In this document: positions 60,364-64,000 of the stretch, one piece after another
Layout of the letters: the number at the start of each line of letters is the position of its first letter
How positions within the stretch are numbered: position 1 is the first letter of the stretch
Notes under the pieces: model-generated
What the model was told of the DNA's origin: nothing
Databases searched by the model: none
Seen by the model: only the letters and a program-made list of their open reading frames with translations
Source of the DNA: CAVWDU01 sp963753815
GTDB taxonomy: Bacteria > Pseudomonadota > Gammaproteobacteria > Pseudomonadales > Halieaceae
Direction: 5' to 3'
Assembly (NCBI GenBank): GCA_963753815.1
Contig: CAVWDU010000003.1
Coordinates: 1,178,001-1,242,000, forward strand
Length of the DNA stretch: 64,000 bases
Translations under genes and position numbers: made by a program

Positions 60364-60923
60364 CGCTCAGGTCCCTCGGTTGAATCCGCTTCCACGGCCG
60401 ATGCATTCGCAAAGTCCGAGTCCGCTATAAGTTTGTCTATGTCAAGCACCGCCAAAAACCTGTCCCCGTGGCAAAAACCACCGAGACAAAAATCAGCTAT
60501 ATCAGGGTCGATCAGGTGTTCCATATCGCGTTCTTCGATAGGGAAGCGAAGGCTTCGCTCTATATCGCTCAGTGTTATCCCAAAATAAAAGCCGGATCGT
60601 TTAACCACCATGCAGTGGTCACGGATACGGCCGGCATAGGGCACTTTTCTCAGCAACACATCGCCGCTGATAATCGGAAGTAACACGCCGCGATGTGCGC
60701 CGACGCCCAATACCCACGGTTTGGTACCCGGTACATAGGTGGTCGCCGGTGTCTCGATAATTTCTTCAACCTCACCTTCTCCGACCAGCAGCGCAATTCC
60801 GGCGATGCTCAGCGAGGTTCCCGCCCAGTGCATGACAGAATCGGCGAACTCCGGTGAAGAAACCGCCTCGTGTCTGTAGTGTCGCTCCAGCAGCTGTAGC
60901 GACTGTAATGCGGTAACGGCCAT
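60360..60923 (-). CDS. pilI: CheW-like adaptor (PilI)
   Basis: A 187-residue CheW-domain protein that should link the PilJ receptor to the ChpA-type kinase. Recognisable parts are VPGTKPWVLGVGAHRGVLLPIISGDVLL (in pieces), GFYFGITLSDIERSLRFPIEE and the C-terminal GDRFLAVLDIDKLI. It sits between the response regulator (two bases away) and pilJ (ATGA overlap), as in pilG-pilH-pilI-pilJ of Pseudomonas. Confidence 0.88.
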   Translation of the reverse strand: MAVTALQSLQLLERHYRHEAVSSPEFADSVMHWAGTSLSIAGIALLVGEGEVEEIIETPATTYVPGTKPWVLGVGAHRGVLLPIISGDVLLRKVPYAGRIRDHCMVVKRSGFYFGITLSDIERSLRFPIEERDMEHLIDPDIADFCLGGFCHGDRFLAVLDIDKLIADSDFANASAVEADSTEGPER

Positions 60924-60925
60924 GC

Positions 60926-61336
60926 TCAGGCCGCTTTCCTGGCCTGGGTATAGTTGTGGATCAGCTCACGTAAAACAGATTCGGGAGGAATTTTGGTGAC
61001 ATGCGCGGTCGCGCCACGAGCCTGCCCTTTTGCGATATCGAAGATACCGTCAGAGGAGGACAGCATGACCACGGGCGTGTTACGGGTATCTTCCGCGTTC
61101 CTGATCAGAGTACAGGTCTGGTAGCCGTCCAGTTCCGGCATGGTGATATCGAGAAAAATAAGATCGGGCTTGAAGCGACGCAACATTCCCAAAGCCTTGT
61201 ATCCATCTTCGGCACATTCCACTTCACAGCCCATGCCCCTGAGGGTATGGGACATCATCATGCGAATGGTCTTGGCGTCATCAATAATTGCCACCTTCAC
61301 GCCTGCGATGTTGAGTTCCTCGGTTTGCTCCGTCAT
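60926..61336 (-). CDS. pilG: Single-domain response regulator (PilG-like)
   Basis: A 136-residue receiver domain, the CheY-type output of the Chp system that controls pilus extension or retraction. The acidic pocket is IIDDAK (Asp19, Asp20), the phosphorylated residue Asp63 lies in DLIFLDITMPELDGYQ, and the conserved lysine is in HVTKIPPES. I chose ATG preceded by GAGGATCG; a longer frame covers the upstream leader. It precedes pilI. No second stand-alone receiver (PilH) is present. Confidence 0.9.
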   Translation of the reverse strand: MTEQTEELNIAGVKVAIIDDAKTIRMMMSHTLRGMGCEVECAEDGYKALGMLRRFKPDLIFLDITMPELDGYQTCTLIRNAEDTRNTPVVMLSSSDGIFDIAKGQARGATAHVTKIPPESVLRELIHNYTQARKAA

Positions 61337-61530
61337 TTTCGATCCTCGATGTTGCCATTGCCGATGTCGGCATACAGGTGCATTCAGGTGGACAGTATTT
61401 TCTTTGGGGCTGCTCAGCGGCAAGTTAAAACTGGAGTTTTCTGGAGAAAGAAAATCCTGCTTCGACGAAACGAGATAATGGTCACGCATAGGTGCGTACC
61501 AGGTGCGTGGTCGGAAAGTTTCTGGTGGTG
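61337..61530 (-). promoter_or_regulatory. Leader between chpB and pilG-like gene
   Basis: About 195 bases without a gene, less GC-rich than the neighbours, with A/T runs (e.g. TTTTCTTTCTCC on the minus strand). It is a likely place for a promoter of the pilG-to-cheW unit. I did not find a pair of hexamers good enough to name. Confidence 0.35.
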
Positions 61531-62220
61531 TCAGTGGCCCGCGAGAATTGCCGCCGCGAGACCCGCCGGACAGGATACGTACTCGACCAGGCCGGTTTCG
61601 ATAGCCGCCTGGGGCATGGCGCCGCAGACGGCGGATGCGGGGTCCTGTGCCCAGATGCGTACGCCGAGCCCGGAAAGCCGCTGCAGGGAACGGACGCCAT
61701 CCTCACCCATTCCGCTAAGGAAGATAACGCCCCGTGTCGGTAGGCTGGCGTTAGAGTAGGTGCTGAGCAGCTCATCGATGTGAGGCGAATAGCGGTTTCG
61801 CCACCCCAGTGCGCCGGGAGAGACACAGCCGTTATCCGCAAACCTGACCCGGTTGCGTGGCGGCACGACAAGGATTTTGCCGCTGGCAAGGCACGAGTGT
61901 TCGTCGATCAGTGAAAGCCCGAATGCCGGATTCTCCAGGGTGAGTTCGCGCAGGTGTTCCTGTAGCGATGGGTCGTAGTGCTGTGCGTACAGAAAAGCTG
62001 CAGGGGGTGGCTTATGAAAGCCATTGAGGAAAGTCTGCAGCGCTTCGCCGGCTCCGGTTGAGCCGACCAGTAGCCACACCGCATCAACACCCAACCGAGG
62101 ATCACAATCGTCAGTCAAACGCTCTCCGGGCTGGTCATCCGGCGTGGTGCTTTCGCGGTCCGGGACACCCTGCTTCACGCGATCGCGCTTATCCGGCCAC
62201 AACCGCAGCGACGAATTCAT
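61531..62220 (-). CDS. chpB: CheB-type methylesterase domain protein (ChpB)
   Basis: A 229-residue protein consisting only of the CheB esterase domain, without the usual N-terminal receiver, as ChpB of Pseudomonas. The catalytic triad is visible: Ser54 (VGSTGAGE), His81 (YAQHYDP) and Asp174 (SGMGEDG). It would remove methyl groups from PilJ and so counteract PilK. In Pseudomonas chpB lies after chpA; here it is upstream of pilG, separated by about 195 bases, so it may have its own promoter. Confidence 0.88.
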   Translation of the reverse strand: MNSSLRLWPDKRDRVKQGVPDRESTTPDDQPGERLTDDCDPRLGVDAVWLLVGSTGAGEALQTFLNGFHKPPPAAFLYAQHYDPSLQEHLRELTLENPAFGLSLIDEHSCLASGKILVVPPRNRVRFADNGCVSPGALGWRNRYSPHIDELLSTYSNASLPTRGVIFLSGMGEDGVRSLQRLSGLGVRIWAQDPASAVCGAMPQAAIETGLVEYVSCPAGLAAAILAGH

Positions 62221-62269
62221 CGTCGTTTCCGCGCGTATCCATACGCGCTGGGGCGGGCGGGACGCTGGC

Positions 62270-62854
62270 TCATTCGCTTGGGAACATATAGTTCTTGAAC
62301 GGCTCCATGTGCCCGGGCTGAAAATCCTGCAGCTCGTAGATGTTCAGCTTGTGCATGAAGGTCAGGCAGCGTTGAAAGACCTTGTCGGCCTGGTAGGCGG
62401 ATGGCGGAATTTCATACTTGTCGGTGATCTGCGCGAATATCATGGTGGCAATATTCCTCCGGCTCTGGTCTTCACGATACATCGCGTGATTCACCGGTGA
62501 CGCCACCACAGGTGAGCCATACACAAGAAACGCCTCCCAGTGTCGGGGATCCTGGCTCCCTTCCAGTTGATCGACGAGAAAGCGCACGATGTTACGCAGT
62601 TCGAGTGGCGGTGGCAGGATGTCTTTCTGCAGCCACTTGCGAATATCGGTCTCTCGCCAGTCACTATTGATCGCCATGATGCTGGTGACCCGACCCTCGG
62701 TCTGCGGCGGTGCCGCGCCGGAGAGATCCCACAGCATGTTGAGCCGTGCCGAAAAGCCAAGTGCCGGTGGCAATTCATCGACCGCCATGCGGCGATAGTC
62801 GGACTGGTAATCCTGTACATTCTTGGTCTTTTCGATGCCCAGTTCACTCGCCAC
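62270..62854 (-). CDS. Hypothetical protein next to the degenerate sigma-54 activator homologue
   Basis: A 194-residue soluble protein I do not recognise. The segment GRVTSIMAINSDWRETDIRKWLQKDILPPPLELRNIVRFLV (pieces about 54-94) has the spacing of a Cro/C1-type helix-turn-helix followed by a helix, but the match is loose, so DNA binding is only a possibility. There is no signal peptide. It overlaps the upstream ATPase-like gene by 11 bases and is followed by chpB after about 50 bases, so the three may form one transcription unit. Confidence 0.55.
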   Translation of the reverse strand: MASELGIEKTKNVQDYQSDYRRMAVDELPPALGFSARLNMLWDLSGAAPPQTEGRVTSIMAINSDWRETDIRKWLQKDILPPPLELRNIVRFLVDQLEGSQDPRHWEAFLVYGSPVVASPVNHAMYREDQSRRNIATMIFAQITDKYEIPPSAYQADKVFQRCLTFMHKLNIYELQDFQPGHMEPFKNYMFPSE

Positions 62855-64000
62855 CGGCAGTGTCCTCCATTTGCTTCAGCCGCTTCTGGTAGGTCGGCAC
62901 CGATACCGCCATGATCTGCGCCCTGGTCTTGATACTGACCGAACTGGCGTGGCTCTCGAGGTGGGCCAGCAAGAGCCCGGTCGCCTGGTCCAGTGGCGAG
63001 GTATCAGGCATCGCCAGGCCTCGAATCCACTCACCCGCCAATCGACGGCACTCGCGCCACCTCGGTTCAACCCGTCGCTGCTCACCTCGCTGCTCGATAC
63101 GGGGTAACCACCGGCTTACGTTGCGCGACCGGGTGTGCAGAAAACTGGCTACGGCGGGCATGTCGTCACGATAGCGCTCGACGACGGCCAGAACGATCTC
63201 GTCAGCCACCCAGTCACCCAGCGGCAGCGCGTCTTCCGCGAGAACAGCTGCCCGAACCGCATCTGCCAGGGCGATATCCAATTCTTCGAACGCCGTGGGT
63301 ATGTACTCTTCCTCCGGGCCGGTATCATCCTCTACCTCAGTCAGGAATGGCTTGAGTTCAGCGACGGCCAGCGCTCCGGGCGCTTTCTCATCGCGATAGA
63401 TTCCCAGGTCGACGGGGGTCAGCCATTCCTTGTTGCTGCTGTCCAGCGCGGCGACAATCCGCTGGCGCATCTCGGTGATATTGCCCGGCCAGTCGTAGGA
63501 CAGCATGGCTTTTTCAGCGTCGGGGGTGAAGCCGCGCATCGCCCGGGCGCGATCGCTACACTCCTGGCCGAGAATCTTGTGCGCCCAGCGCAGTACTGCC
63601 TGCTTCCGGTCCTTGATGGGAGGAACATGAATCGGGTAGCCGGCAAACACGCTGGCCAATTTTCCGGTCAGTCCACCGTGCTCCATCAGGTGTTCGATGC
63701 TGTCGCCGAACAGACCCACAAACTTGGCCCTGGGCAGGTAGCGCGGAGGACTGCTGTCGGCAAGAATGCGGGTGCTGAGCTGGCGCGCGAGTTTATTCTG
63801 GGCATCCGGGTTCATCAGGTCGGGAGATTTGAACACCAGCGTATCGCCTTCGGCAGACGCCAGCGCCCGGCCGATACGAGTGATCGCTTCATCCCGGTTG
63901 CGAAATTCCCGGCAATTTATAACGACAATTTCGCCGGTGCCCCGGCGGTTTTCCTGGTGGACGATCTTTGCGATGTACATCTTGCCGGTGCCGCGGGCGC
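62844..64000 (-). CDS. Degenerate sigma-54 activator-like AAA+ protein (5' end beyond window)
   Basis: A protein of at least 385 residues, cut at the right window edge. It starts inside an AAA+ domain: Walker A GTGK (codons just before 63980, preceded by Ala-Arg), then IVVINCREF. In classical activators about 25 residues holding GAFTGA and the Walker B LFLDE follow; here the loop is absent and Walker B reads TLVFKSPDLM. Later family marks remain: IHVPPIKDRKQAV and YDWPGNITEMRQ. The C-terminus has a helical region that may be a worn Fis-like helix-turn-helix. It is unlikely to remodel sigma-54 and may act differently. Confidence 0.7.
   Translation of the reverse strand, partial: ARGTGKMYIAKIVHQENRRGTGEIVVINCREFRNRDEAITRIGRALASAEGDTLVFKSPDLMNPDAQNKLARQLSTRILADSSPPRYLPRAKFVGLFGDSIEHLMEHGGLTGKLASVFAGYPIHVPPIKDRKQAVLRWAHKILGQECSDRARAMRGFTPDAEKAMLSYDWPGNITEMRQRIVAALDSSNKEWLTPVDLGIYRDEKAPGALAVAELKPFLTEVEDDTGPEEEYIPTAFEELDIALADAVRAAVLAEDALPLGDWVADEIVLAVVERYRDDMPAVASFLHTRSRNVSRWLPRIEQRGEQRRVEPRWRECRRLAGEWIRGLAMPDTSPLDQATGLLLAHLESHASSVSIKTRAQIMAVSVPTYQKRLKQMEDTAGGE

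Noticed and set aside
61454..61475. Possible sigma-54 promoter upstream of pilG (TGGTAC ... TGC on the minus strand)
   Set aside because: The distance between the GG and GC elements is one base too long for a -24/-12 promoter; tempting only because a sigma-54-activator-like gene lies near.

Overview
The window is a GC-rich chromosomal segment from a gammaproteobacterium. Several gene neighbourhoods point that way: polA/engB/cytochrome c4/dsbA; tsaC-aroE-hemF with a gamma carbonic anhydrase; dprA-LysM / def-fmt-rsmB-trkA-trkH; glyQS; an aa3/caa3 cytochrome oxidase cluster; and a Pil-Chp chemosensory operon. The lineage looks distant from model species (possibly Woeseiales/Steroidobacterales-like), but that placement is inference. 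No rRNA, tRNA, CRISPR array, prophage or insertion sequence was found.

Layout. 0-0.9 kb: a less GC-rich edge with one DUF3024 gene. 1-7.4 kb: amino-acid genes (argA overlapping a trans-3-hydroxy-L-proline dehydratase, a threonine/serine dehydratase overlapping a DUF6279 lipoprotein, an alanine/glycine:cation symporter). 7.4-9.8 kb: leuA divergent from an Lrp-type regulator. 10-12.3 kb: a Bcr/CflA exporter and a cysteine synthase. 12.4-17.8 kb: dsbA, two cytochromes c, engB and polA. 17.8-25.6 kb: a caa3-type oxidase operon with assembly factors Cox11, SURF1, a thioredoxin-fold protein, CyoE and SCO, but no heme A synthase gene. 25.9-33.3 kb: a MATE exporter, yheV, gamma carbonic anhydrase, aroE, hemF, tsaC, a frameshifted dprA and a LysM protein. 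33.5-39.3 kb: def-fmt-rsmB and trkA-trkH. 39.4-47.3 kb: a lipid A-type acyltransferase, glyQS, gmhB, rmuC and a chalcone-isomerase-like/TonB fusion. 47.5-49.4 kb: two unrecognised small genes and a repeat-rich intergenic region. 49.4-62.2 kb: a Pil-Chp type chemosensory operon on the minus strand, with ChpA split into two proteins. 62.3-64 kb: an unknown gene and a degenerate sigma-54-activator-like ATPase cut by the window end.

The most unusual items are these. (1) A family of about 120-bp cloverleaf-forming intergenic elements, four copies, with compensatory base changes, G-U pairs and an invariant ACGGAY loop, often beside a GC-rich satellite motif. (2) A dprA gene broken by one base inside a 15-bp minisatellite. 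(3) A split ChpA with a very long acidic region. (4) A sigma-54-activator homologue lacking the GAFTGA loop and the Walker B acid pair. (5) A cytochrome oxidase cluster that lacks only ctaA/COX15. All calls come from reading sequence; no database search was run.
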